64,000 nt of DNA, taken from contig JAGPVL010000009.1 in NCBI GenBank assembly GCA_018067045.1, positions 60,323 through 124,322 of the forward strand, given 5' to 3'. This document shows positions 43,665 through 52,782 of the stretch, in pieces (the first letter of the stretch is position 1; each line of letters starts with the position of its first letter). This stretch comes from Gammaproteobacteria bacterium. Lineage in GTDB: Bacteria; Pseudomonadota; Gammaproteobacteria; Pseudomonadales; Alcanivoracaceae. The translations under genes were made by a program, and so were the position numbers. Below the pieces are notes generated by a model, which was not told where the DNA came from, made no database searches, and worked only from the letters and a program-made list of their open reading frames with translations.

Positions 43665-46106
43665 TCAAGGACCCGTCAATACAGCGCGCGAAGGCACCAA
43701 TTGGTACGGCGTGGGGTTGTCGCCAAAACAGCTCACCATGGTTCCCTGTAACAGACAGCTTGTGTTGCCGCCAACAGATATTGCGCTAGCAGAGCCAGTC
43801 ATACTCACCGGCACCGGAATGGAGGAGTTTGTCGTCGTGCCGTCACCCAGCTGACCCAACGTATTTTCGCCCCAGCACAACACTGACTGATCCGACAACA
43901 ACGCGCAGCTATGGTCCATTCCTATCGAGACGCTCAAAGCCGTGCTCAGCCCGCTCACTACTACTGGAGTCGTTGAGAATATCGTCGAGCCATTACCCAA
44001 CTTGCCTCCGCTGTTTTCGCCCCAGCACGACACCGTCTGATCCGACAACAATGCACAACTGTGGTCCCACCCTGTCGCCAAGCTTACCGCCGTGCTTAGC
44101 CCGCTCACTGCAACTGGGAAGGCAGAGTTCGTCGTCGTGCCATTGCCAAGCTGACCAAGGTTATTATAACCCCAGCACAACACTGACTGATCCGACAACA
44201 ACGCACAGCTGTGCTTCCTCCCTACCGATACACTGGTCGCCGTGCTAATACCGCTCACTGTTACTGGGATGGTCGAGTTTGTCGTCGTACCATTACCGAG
44301 CTGACCATTACCGTTATATCCCCAGCACGACACCGACTGATCTGACAGCGCCGCGCAGCTGTAATTTTCCCCTGCCGATACGCTGACCGCCGTGCCAATA
44401 CCACTTACTGTTACTGGCGCAGTCGAGCTAGTCGTCGTGCCATTGCCGAGCTGCCCCCAGCCGTTAGAACCCCAGCACGATACCGATTGATCCGACAGCA
44501 CCACGCAGCTGTGGGTGCTCCCTGCCGATACGTTCTCCGCCGCACTCACTCCACTCACCGCCACGGGATTCTTATATTTTATCGTCGTTCCATTGCCCAG
44601 CTGACCAACGCTGTTGTCGCCCCAACACGACACCGAGTCGTCCGACAGCAGCGCGCAGCTGTGGTCAGGCCCTACCGATATACTCTGCGCCGCACTTATA
44701 CCGACCACCGCCACGGGCACCGTCGATTGTGGCCCCACACCACTACCAAGCTGGCCATAACTGTTGCCACCCCAACACACAGCCTTATTACCCGACAACA
44801 CTGCGCAGGTGTGATCCCACCCTATCGATGCGCTCTGCGCCGTACTTATACCGCTCACCGCCACTGGGACTGCAGCATCCGTCGTCGTGCCATCGCCCAG
44901 CTGGCCATCACTGTTACGCCCCCAGCACCACAGCGACCCATCTGACAACAGCGTGCAACTGTGAATATTCCCGCCCGCCACACTCACGGCCGTGCTGATA
45001 CCGCTCACCGCCACCGGGGAGGTGGAATCTGTCATCGTACCGTCGCCGAGCTGACCTAAAGAGTTATCACCCCAACACGACACGGAGTCGTCCGACAACA
45101 GCACGCAATTGTGGAATCCCCCAGCCGCGAGACTCACCGCCGTACTAACCCCGTTCACTGCAACAGGAATAGCAGACCGAGTCGTCGTGCCATCACCAAG
45201 CTGACCATCATAGTTATTACCCCAACACATCACTGACTGATCCGACAAAAGCGCGCAGCTGTGGCTCGCCCCCATCGACACGCTCTGCGCCGTGCTTATC
45301 CCGCTTACCGCCACCGGGGTAATCGAGGGTGTCGTCGTGCCATTGCCAAGCTGACCCAATGCGTTAGCGCCCCAACACACGGCCGACTCGTCCGACAGCA
45401 CCGCGCAGCTAGAATTAGCACTCGCCGCAACGCTTACCGCCGTACTGATACCACTCACCGCAACCGGGGCAGCCGAATCCGTGGTCGTGCCATCGCCCAG
45501 CTGGCCACTGCTGTTTTGACCCCAACACCACACCGAGTGATCAGACAACAACGCGCAGTTGTGGCTAGAGCCAACCGCAACGCTTTCCACCATGCTTAAC
45601 CCGCTCACCGCCAACGGAACGATAGAATCTATCGTCGTGCCATCACCCAGCTGGCCACGAGTGTTTCTACCCCAGCACGACACCGACTGATCCAGCATTA
45701 CCACACAGTTGTGTTGCGACGATCCCGATACCTGAGTGGCCGCTAACGGCGCGACATAATCAATGCTTTCATTATGGTCACCGACTTCCAAAATATAATT
45801 ACCCACCACGTGGGCCGGCATCGTCAGCTCAACATAGGTGTCCGTTTGCACATCCGGCACCAGAGTCATCACCGTATCGAGTTTAATTAGTGCAGAAGCT
45901 AAGTTACTGCCCGAGATACGCACCTGATCGCCACCGTCCGTACTCACTACGGTCGGCGCAATTAAGGCGATGTCGACTGCTACCGGTTCTGTTTTCGGAG
46001 GGAGAGGATCTTTTTTGTCGTCTTCACATGCTGTCAAAACGAATGCCGACAACAGGATAAACATTATTTTTATTAGGCTGGCTTTTAGTGTGCTGCGCAA
46101 TGTCAC
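43665..46106 (-). CDS. RCC1-repeat lipoprotein with IPT/TIG-like domain
   Basis: This 813-residue protein has a lipobox (LLSAFVLTAC), an IPT/TIG-like domain (about 45-125), and 13 tandem RCC1-type repeats of about 49 residues, each with CWGxNxxGQLGDGTT, plus a degenerate fourteenth ending. At the DNA level the repeats are about 147 bases long and close copies. RCC1 repeats form beta-propellers; a 13-repeat array probably makes two seven-bladed propellers. Outer-membrane or surface location is expected; the ligand is unknown. The GTG at 46106 is used; a TTG at 46100 has better spacing to GGGGAA. Confidence 0.85.
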   Translation of the reverse strand: MTLRSTLKASLIKIMFILLSAFVLTACEDDKKDPLPPKTEPVAVDIALIAPTVVSTDGGDQVRISGSNLASALIKLDTVMTLVPDVQTDTYVELTMPAHVVGNYILEVGDHNESIDYVAPLAATQVSGSSQHNCVVMLDQSVSCWGRNTRGQLGDGTTIDSIVPLAVSGLSMVESVAVGSSHNCALLSDHSVWCWGQNSSGQLGDGTTTDSAAPVAVSGISTAVSVAASANSSCAVLSDESAVCWGANALGQLGNGTTTPSITPVAVSGISTAQSVSMGASHSCALLSDQSVMCWGNNYDGQLGDGTTTRSAIPVAVNGVSTAVSLAAGGFHNCVLLSDDSVSCWGDNSLGQLGDGTMTDSTSPVAVSGISTAVSVAGGNIHSCTLLSDGSLWCWGRNSDGQLGDGTTTDAAVPVAVSGISTAQSASIGWDHTCAVLSGNKAVCWGGNSYGQLGSGVGPQSTVPVAVVGISAAQSISVGPDHSCALLSDDSVSCWGDNSVGQLGNGTTIKYKNPVAVSGVSAAENVSAGSTHSCVVLSDQSVSCWGSNGWGQLGNGTTTSSTAPVTVSGIGTAVSVSAGENYSCAALSDQSVSCWGYNGNGQLGNGTTTNSTIPVTVSGISTATSVSVGRKHSCALLSDQSVLCWGYNNLGQLGNGTTTNSAFPVAVSGLSTAVSLATGWDHSCALLSDQTVSCWGENSGGKLGNGSTIFSTTPVVVSGLSTALSVSIGMDHSCALLSDQSVLCWGENTLGQLGDGTTTNSSIPVPVSMTGSASAISVGGNTSCLLQGTMVSCFGDNPTPYQLVPSRAVLTGP

Positions 46107-46126
46107 TTCCCCTTTCCCTGAATAGT

Positions 46127-46157
46127 AAAAAACCTATGAGTGGGCATAGGTTTTTTT
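46127..46157 (-). terminator. Rho-independent terminator of the NERD gene
   Basis: A 12-bp stem AAAAAACCTATG/CATAGGTTTTTT with a six-base loop and T-run. On the minus strand it follows the NERD gene (stop at 46189) and so ends the Hsp70-Fic/NERD transcription unit before the RCC1 gene. Confidence 0.85.
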
Positions 46158-46188
46158 GAAATCATACCTTTTTTGTGTAGGAGATGAC

Positions 46189-46959
46189 TCATCTACTTTG
46201 CACCACCCTACACTTCGGATAGGCCGAACAGCCCCAGAACTCATTACCCACACTAGCGCCACGCTTCGCAGTGCGCAAAACCATAATGCTGCCGCACTTA
46301 GGGCACTTCCGCTCCGCCAAAGGATTTTCCCGCCTTTTAAGCCGCTGAACATGCTGGCGATCCGTATCACGCGTCGGCTTAAGACGCCCCGTCTTAATTT
46401 TGGAAACAACGTACTCAACTTGAGATTCGCTTAAAACTGGCTCACTGAAAGACCTGATATAGGCAATATATCCCCTGCCTTTAGTGACGTTCGCCGGCAC
46501 GGGAGACTTAAACGTACTGTTCCCGACAAACACGACCACAGAATGAATAACCTTTGGGGGCACATCGAGAAGCGACTCAAGCGCCTTCACATGCTTGTAG
46601 TTCTGACGCAGAGGGTTCTGGAATTTGAACGATTTCTTATAGAGCGTCTGCGTCCACTGCGCCTGGTTTTCGCGACCAAAAATCCAACCCCTCATATTCT
46701 TAGTTTCGACAACAAAGATACCAAACCGAGATACGAAAATGTGGTCAATCTGCGTAGTGCCGTCAGGTGTCGGCAACGTTACGTTGTGTATCCGGTAGTA
46801 ACTCTTAACGGGAAGTCTGGCCCTTGCGGACAACTTCACGAAAGCCTCTCCGCTCCACCCCTTGGAGTGAGAGGAGTTGAATGCAACAACACAAACGAAG
46901 AGAACAAAGACAATCCACCAGATAACGAATACCTCGCTGATCCCAACAGGACAAGACAC
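46189..46959 (-). CDS. NERD-domain protein with topoisomerase-type zinc ribbon
   Basis: This 256-residue protein has an N-terminal membrane helix (about 9-28) and a NERD domain (about 35-150) with TQIDHIFVSRFGIFVVETKNMRG, the nuclease-related core (Asp and the VETKN segment). A C-terminal zinc ribbon (about 212-250) with CPKCGSIMVLR and WGCSAYPKC is like those of topoisomerase I. The composition suggests a membrane-tethered nucleic-acid enzyme. Initiation is at GTG 46959, with a weak ribosome-binding site. It lies 147 bases after the Hsp70-like/Fic gene on the same strand and shares a terminator, so they may be one operon. Confidence 0.82.
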   Translation of the reverse strand: MSCPVGISEVFVIWWIVFVLFVCVVAFNSSHSKGWSGEAFVKLSARARLPVKSYYRIHNVTLPTPDGTTQIDHIFVSRFGIFVVETKNMRGWIFGRENQAQWTQTLYKKSFKFQNPLRQNYKHVKALESLLDVPPKVIHSVVVFVGNSTFKSPVPANVTKGRGYIAYIRSFSEPVLSESQVEYVVSKIKTGRLKPTRDTDRQHVQRLKRRENPLAERKCPKCGSIMVLRTAKRGASVGNEFWGCSAYPKCRVVQSR

Positions 46960-47106
46960 TCACAATTTTTTTCCGAAAAATTTAACTCGCTGTAATCTAA
47001 AAATTACGATGCCCGACGAGATAAGCGACGAGATAAGGACACCCACAACTTTCTTCCGAGAATGCGACTCTGCCTGTCAGCTGTAACTCACAAAATCAGG
47101 AAAATG

Positions 47107-50100
47107 TTATGGGTGCGAAAAGTTATTTTTAGACAAATACCTATCGAAAACACATTCGATCACAGACGTAAACCAATTATCGACATCACTTTCTTCCACA
47201 AGAGTCAAGTTATTGAAATTATCGTTCTGGCGTAATACATGCTGCCTATCTCCATCAAACACAATCTCAACGATGCTATCCCAGTCAATATCAGAGACCT
47301 TAACATGCTGAGATTTCTCTGAGTCATATCTAGAAATCAACAAAGAGCAGCAATCCCTTAATCGTTCATCATAATTCTTTGCCTGCCTCGAAACAGCTCC
47401 GAAATAAAATATGAGCTCTTCCTTAACCCCACCAAATTCAAGAATCAATTTAAAATACCAAGTTCTAGAAAACCGTTCGTGCTTACATATAGAAACATAT
47501 GTCTCTCTATCTATAATAGGATAATCAAAAATGTGTGCGCCGCCTTTAAACGAACTCTTTAACGTTTTATCTAGCTGTAAAACCTTATTTTTAATTTCCA
47601 ATAATGTCGAAAGATAGTAGTTCTTCCAGGATTCGTACGAAGATTCTGCACCGTATTGAACCGCTTTCGAGGAAAGGCCCTTCAAGAACAAGGAAAACTT
47701 ATCGTCCTTTATAACTACTTCTTTGGAAGATCTTAAAGAGTCACTATTTATAGAATGCTCTTTTACACATAAATTATTATCTGCACCGTGAACAATTCTC
47801 TTAAATGATTCCAACGAGTCCTCGAAAGCATCACAGAAGAAGCTCACTAAATCGGACATGTCGCCTCGAGTCGAAACTTCCCTCGTATTGCACCACTCCA
47901 AGGCATCGTAGTACCTTTCCCTGTTCTCAGAAATCAAGTTAATCCCAACAAAACCGGCCCGCCAAAGAAAATAATTTGCGAGAAGCCGAGCAATACGACC
48001 GTTCCCATCTAGAAATGGATGAATCGAAACGAAGCGAACATGGGCCTCCGCAGCCTGAATAATTGGAGACTGAGAAATAAATTCCTTGGTATGAAACCTA
48101 TCAAACATTTCATCAATTAGCGGTCCAACCTGAGTATAATCAGGAGGAACAAAAGTTGTCTGGGATATTCTTATGTTATCATTTCGCAAGCAACCTGGCT
48201 TATGGCACTCTTCACCCCTCATCACCATTTGATGGAGGCCTTGCAGGTCATGCTTGGATATTGTCCTAAGATCAAAAGACATTTCTTCAATAAAGTTAAA
48301 CGCGTCCCTCAGGTTAACCGCCGCCAAACCATCCTTAATAGGCCTGGTAGCCTCTATGATCTGGCCACCATCATCTATATAGGAAAATGATTCTAGCTTT
48401 CTTTTCAAAACTTTTACGTCAAAACCGTCATCCAAACTAATTTCGTCTAAAACCTGCCGCGTCTGCCCTCTATCTAGATCGCTCCCCTCTATTCTATTCG
48501 AATGATAAACATAGTCCTTAATGGACTCTTCGTTAAAGGTCTTAATCAACTGCCTAATAGTTGTATTTTTTGGGGCTCCTTCCTTTTGATATTCACTCTG
48601 CAATCTGAAACTTCGCTCAATAACCGGCTTCTTAACCCAATATTGCTCAGGTAAAACTTCATATAACATCGCCTCCTGCGCATTAATGTAGGAGCAAGAA
48701 GTTGAATTTGTCCCGATATCTAAGCCGATGAAGCTACTCCCAACAATCCCGCCCAAGTCGTGCAAGTCAATTGGCTGAATTTCTGTGGAGATCGGACCAT
48801 CTCTATTCTTCGAATTTCGGACCACATCTATATAGCTCTTAAGAAATCCATCCTCCGAAATCGAAGAGCGGAGAATGCACTTATTAGAGAAATCGTCTGT
48901 TTTTTTACAGAGACGAGCACTCTGAATGCCTATCGTTAAATCATCCAGTAACTCACCCGATTCCGGCTCCACCTTTCTAAAAGTATAGAATATATCATTA
49001 GATTTCTGCTTTAACCTGAAACTCCATTCAATCGTCTCGCCCAAAAGATCTGAAATATTTTGAGGCGCGGCCAGAATAGCTCCACGCTTTGTGTCGGAAA
49101 GGCACTCGCCACCCAGAAGCTTTAGCTTGTCAGGGACATCAACCCTATTTCGGTCATGAGAAACATTAAAAATAATATCTTCGTTTAAGTATGCAGTGGT
49201 TCTTGTTGGACGAATATTATGGTGCTGGCAGTTGGCTAAAGCTTCTATTGCCAAGCCATCCGCAACAGCCCTACTGTATGAGTCAGAGACGATATATTTT
49301 GCGTCCAGAAATAGGTCGTTACTATTCGAAATATCTGATATGAATTTCTCCCTGACCAATGGTAGCTGGCACGTCCCACCTGCCAGAATAACCATGTCGA
49401 TAGAATTTATAGGGTTTCTAATCTTTTTTTGCTCTATTTCATCCAGAGATGATTTAACGGCCTCCCTAATACTAGGCCAGAATCCATTACAAAAAATATC
49501 CTTCAAATCCAAATACTTTAAGACTACATTTTCAGACTCACTCGTGAATACTTCTTCAGAAAAGTCGTGGTCATCTTCAATTGAAAAAGAACTCAAAGAT
49601 GTTATTTTTTTAGATAATCTCTCTTTGGCGCGTCTAATATTCAGAATATGAGAAGAAATATCATTTGAGTTAAACCCATCGCTCAAATGATTGTAAATTA
49701 GTGCATCAAGAGTCGCCCCACCAACCTGAACAGAATTTACGGCATGCGGTATTTTGTTCCCTCCTCCTCTCGCTAAGATTCCATGCTTTGTTGTCTGCAC
49801 GATACAAACGTTAGTTGTTCCACCCCCAACATCAACAACTAGTATATTCTGATGGTCGCCGTAATCCTTTATATCACCTCTATTCCAATGATATTGAAAT
49901 GTCGCAAATGGCTCTGGGAAATATTTTGGCTCAGGGTAGCCATTCTTTTTAAAGGCAGCCGTAACGTGGATTTTATAGCGTCGCCTCCAATTCTGCGATT
50001 CGAAATCCGTTGTGACTGGGATACCTATAATAATTTGGGGCTTTCCCTCTAGCGAAAGACTATTTATTGATTTTAGTATGTGGGAAACAAATTCTGTCAA

Positions 50101-50361
50101 AAGATCTTGAAAGTTATTATTATGGCGGGCGAGCACTCTAGCTAAGGTTGGATTCTTTGCTGCTTCAGCGCTAATCTTATCGCTTGACTGCCCAACAAGT
50201 ATTTTCCAGTCAATTAATAGATCTAAATTTTCATTTTCTACATCAATCGCATCTTTCCCAAAACAAACCGAATCATCTATTCGATTCACGCCTATTACTG
50301 ACGGTATTGACTTCTCGCCTCTACCACCCAAATGAATGTGTTTAACCGTAAATGATTCCAT
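47107..50361 (-). CDS. Hsp70-like ATPase / Fic-domain fusion protein
   Basis: This protein of 1084 residues is counted from ATG 50361; the frame is open to a TTG at 50517 but without features. Residues about 1-400 form an Hsp70/actin-like ATPase with phosphate-2 motif LVVDVGGGTTNV (about 174-185) and adenosine motif VILAGGTCQLPLVREKF (about 324-340). The usual N-terminal phosphate-1 loop is absent. A phosphate-1-like FIGLDIGTNSTSCSYI lies at about 544-559. A Fic domain follows (about 590-850) with inhibitory motif SNRIEG (621-626) and catalytic HPFLDGNGR (781-789). The last 220 residues match nothing I recognise. Fic enzymes usually AMPylate proteins. The gene is visibly AT-rich beside recBCD, suggesting transfer. 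Confidence 0.85.
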   Translation of the reverse strand: MESFTVKHIHLGGRGEKSIPSVIGVNRIDDSVCFGKDAIDVENENLDLLIDWKILVGQSSDKISAEAAKNPTLARVLARHNNNFQDLLTEFVSHILKSINSLSLEGKPQIIIGIPVTTDFESQNWRRRYKIHVTAAFKKNGYPEPKYFPEPFATFQYHWNRGDIKDYGDHQNILVVDVGGGTTNVCIVQTTKHGILARGGGNKIPHAVNSVQVGGATLDALIYNHLSDGFNSNDISSHILNIRRAKERLSKKITSLSSFSIEDDHDFSEEVFTSESENVVLKYLDLKDIFCNGFWPSIREAVKSSLDEIEQKKIRNPINSIDMVILAGGTCQLPLVREKFISDISNSNDLFLDAKYIVSDSYSRAVADGLAIEALANCQHHNIRPTRTTAYLNEDIIFNVSHDRNRVDVPDKLKLLGGECLSDTKRGAILAAPQNISDLLGETIEWSFRLKQKSNDIFYTFRKVEPESGELLDDLTIGIQSARLCKKTDDFSNKCILRSSISEDGFLKSYIDVVRNSKNRDGPISTEIQPIDLHDLGGIVGSSFIGLDIGTNSTSCSYINAQEAMLYEVLPEQYWVKKPVIERSFRLQSEYQKEGAPKNTTIRQLIKTFNEESIKDYVYHSNRIEGSDLDRGQTRQVLDEISLDDGFDVKVLKRKLESFSYIDDGGQIIEATRPIKDGLAAVNLRDAFNFIEEMSFDLRTISKHDLQGLHQMVMRGEECHKPGCLRNDNIRISQTTFVPPDYTQVGPLIDEMFDRFHTKEFISQSPIIQAAEAHVRFVSIHPFLDGNGRIARLLANYFLWRAGFVGINLISENRERYYDALEWCNTREVSTRGDMSDLVSFFCDAFEDSLESFKRIVHGADNNLCVKEHSINSDSLRSSKEVVIKDDKFSLFLKGLSSKAVQYGAESSYESWKNYYLSTLLEIKNKVLQLDKTLKSSFKGGAHIFDYPIIDRETYVSICKHERFSRTWYFKLILEFGGVKEELIFYFGAVSRQAKNYDERLRDCCSLLISRYDSEKSQHVKVSDIDWDSIVEIVFDGDRQHVLRQNDNFNNLTLVEESDVDNWFTSVIECVFDRYLSKNNFSHP

Positions 50362-50787
50362 AAAATTTCTCTTTTCGAAGACCTGAGCACCAATAACATT
50401 ATTTAGAGGAACTCGATCCGCCGGTAAGACCAGATTTAGGACAAAAAACGTTATTATGGATTGATCGAATAGCTGCTCCGCCAACGAGAAAGGAAACCAG
50501 ATATGAGCGCCAAACAAACGCTACAAAATGACCGCCTCTTCCCTGGCACCAATCTCCAACTTACAAACAGCTCAGCGAGCCGAAAAAATCAGGACTACAA
50601 CAATCAGTACCGCAGCCCCAATCGATGCTCCCTTGCCCGACAAACCTCCAAGACAACGCCCCAACACCGAACATTTTTATTCTCAACCAACACGTTATAA
50701 CGTCATTAACCCCAGACCTCAAAGAAAAACCAACCATAAGCCGGTCAATCTCTAACTTCCCTCACAACGATATCAAACCAACATCGC
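50362..50787. other. Region between recD and the Hsp70-Fic gene
   Basis: This is about 425 bases with no firm gene. It should contain the promoter of the Hsp70-Fic gene. An AT-rich stretch is present and a possible very short hydrophobic peptide (50572-50643, minus) is noted but not called. Confidence 0.4.
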
Positions 50788-52782
50788 TCACTGCCCCCGC
50801 AACCTCTCATACAACCCCGAGGCCCGATAAACCGGCTTACCCAAACACACCTTCAACAGCTCATCACTCGCCGCAAGCGTCAGCTTTGTTCTCGCCCGCG
50901 TAATACCCGTATACAACAACTCCCGCGTTAGTACCGGGCTGTCTTGCTCCGGCAAAATCAACAACACATGTTCAAATTCGCTGCCTTGGCTTTTATGGAT
51001 GGTCATGGCCCAGGCGGATTCGTAGGCGGGCAAGCGCGTTGGGGCGATCAGTTTTATGCCGCCGTCGGCGGCGGGAAAGGCGATGCGGATTTTGTCGCGG
51101 TTTGTGCCTTGTTCAGTTTCGTCGATGACGGCGATGCCGATATCGCCGTTGAACAGGCGTAGGTTCCAGTCGTTATGCTTTAGCAATACGGCTTTGCCGG
51201 GGAACCATTGGTCTGGGGCGAAGCCGTGTTGGCGTTGTAGTTGTTGTTCGAAGGCGGCGTTGAGTTGTTCGATGCCGAGTGGGCCGCGGCGGGTGGCGGC
51301 TAGGGCGCGGAATTGGCTGAACTGTTTAAGTAACGCCGCGGGCGATTCGCCGTTGGCGGCGGCGTCTACTAATGGGGCGTAGTGCGCGAGCATGGTTTGC
51401 ACAATGGTATTGGCGGCTGACTCGCCGTTTGATTCTTTTGCGTCGTCTGCGTTCTGGTTCGCCGACAACCATGTAAGTTCGCTGTCTGCCTGCGTTCTGT
51501 CTTCTACTTTTTTATTGCCCTGCTGGTTTTGCTGTAACGCGTTGAGTGCGTCGGTGTTATTGCTGCGGCAAGCGTCGGCGAGTTTGGCGATGGCGGAATC
51601 GCCGGCGAAGCGATGGACTTTTTGCAGGCGGACGACGGCGCTGTCTACCGCGCTGACGTTTTCGTCTGTCGGTAATTCATTGCAACCGGCTTGCGCTAGG
51701 CGCTGGGCAACGTCAGCGGAAAAGGTATTGGCGGCAAGGCCGCAGACATCGGCGAAGACGCTGCCCGCTTGAACGGAGGCGAGCTGGTCGCGGTCGCCGA
51801 CTAAGTAGAGGGCGGTGGTTTGATCGAGTGCGTTAACGAGCTGCGCCATCAGGCCGACGTCGATCATCGAGGCTTCGTCGATGACGATGACATCGAATGG
51901 CAAGGTGCGTTGGCGGTGATAACCGGGCTGGCCGTTCATGCCCATGGCCAGTAAGCGGTGCAGGGTGACGGCTTCGTCTGGCAGTGCGGCGCGAATGTCG
52001 TCGGCGACGGACATGTGTGGCAAGGCGCTTTGCAATGCTTCGGTTAAACGTGCGGCGGCTTTGCCGGTGGGCGCGGCCATGGCGATACGCGGTAAATTTT
52101 TGCCCGCTTGCTGCGCCAATAATAGATGCAGCGACAGCATGCGCGTGACGGTCCAGGTTTTGCCGGTGCCGGGGCCGCCGGTAATGACGCCGAACTGATG
52201 TAGGGCGCAATTGAGGGCGGCGGTTTTTTGCCACGTGTCGGCATTGCTGCCACTGCTGGTATCGGCGGCAAAAATCTGTGCGCTGATGTCTGCGGCGTTT
52301 TCTGCCCTGACATCGAGCGGACGACAACGGGCTTGAATCGCCTCGCTAATCTGTTGTTCGCTGCGCCAATGGCGACGCAGATATAACAAGCTGCCGTCGA
52401 GTACCAGCGGCGCGCTGGAGTTGGGCGCGCCGATCGCGTGGCTTTGTAACGCTTCAATCACGTTCAATGCCGGCACTTGCCATGGGCAATCGCGTTGATC
52501 GAACGGCTGCGTGGGTGGACGTTGTAAATCAATGCAGACGTGACCGAGGCGATGCTGATAACTCAATAATGCTGTGAGCCAAACGATTTGGTTGCTGGAT
52601 GCATCACTGGCGGTTTTACTATTGGTTTCAGCATTCGCTTGCGCACGATCAACCGCGAGCGCACTAATGTGTTGGGCGAGTGCTACGTCGAGCGCTTCGA
52701 TTTTTTTCTCGCGGACGAGCTGTTGCAGCCACTGCATTGCTTTCATTTGGGCGTTCATTGTCGCGTTAGTTGTCGCGCTCAT
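50788..52782 (-). CDS. recD: Exodeoxyribonuclease V alpha subunit (RecD)
   Basis: This 664-residue superfamily 1B helicase has the Walker A motif GGPGTGKTWTVTRML, motif II VIVIDEASMIDV, and motifs V-VI near the end (AMTIHKSQGSEF and LYTGITRAR). RecD is the 5'-3' motor of the RecBCD recombination/repair enzyme, which processes double-strand breaks and destroys linear foreign DNA. A Gln- and Asn-rich insert (about 395-465) is unusual. ATG 52782 overlaps the recB stop (ATGA) and has GGAGGTGAG upstream. Confidence 0.95.
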   Translation of the reverse strand: MSATTNATMNAQMKAMQWLQQLVREKKIEALDVALAQHISALAVDRAQANAETNSKTASDASSNQIVWLTALLSYQHRLGHVCIDLQRPPTQPFDQRDCPWQVPALNVIEALQSHAIGAPNSSAPLVLDGSLLYLRRHWRSEQQISEAIQARCRPLDVRAENAADISAQIFAADTSSGSNADTWQKTAALNCALHQFGVITGGPGTGKTWTVTRMLSLHLLLAQQAGKNLPRIAMAAPTGKAAARLTEALQSALPHMSVADDIRAALPDEAVTLHRLLAMGMNGQPGYHRQRTLPFDVIVIDEASMIDVGLMAQLVNALDQTTALYLVGDRDQLASVQAGSVFADVCGLAANTFSADVAQRLAQAGCNELPTDENVSAVDSAVVRLQKVHRFAGDSAIAKLADACRSNNTDALNALQQNQQGNKKVEDRTQADSELTWLSANQNADDAKESNGESAANTIVQTMLAHYAPLVDAAANGESPAALLKQFSQFRALAATRRGPLGIEQLNAAFEQQLQRQHGFAPDQWFPGKAVLLKHNDWNLRLFNGDIGIAVIDETEQGTNRDKIRIAFPAADGGIKLIAPTRLPAYESAWAMTIHKSQGSEFEHVLLILPEQDSPVLTRELLYTGITRARTKLTLAASDELLKVCLGKPVYRASGLYERLRGQ

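Noticed and set aside
43829..45599. Plus-strand open frames within the RCC1 gene, with repeated CCCCAGCAC
   Set aside because: The antisense of a tandem repeat gives long repetitive frames; the minus strand has the signal peptide and the RCC1 signatures.
43665..46106. The regular DNA repeats might be taken as a CRISPR array
   Set aside because: Units are about 147 bases, coding, and not separated by unique spacers.
50362..50517. N-terminal extension of the Hsp70-Fic protein from TTG 50517
   Set aside because: The frame is open but has no recognisable motif; ATG 50361 is a better start, and an in-frame stop lies just before 50517.
50572..50643. Possible 23-residue hydrophobic peptide (minus strand) upstream of the Hsp70-Fic gene
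   Set aside because: It has a membrane-like sequence, but uses a TTG with the GGAGG too close to it. It may be chance; kept only as a note.
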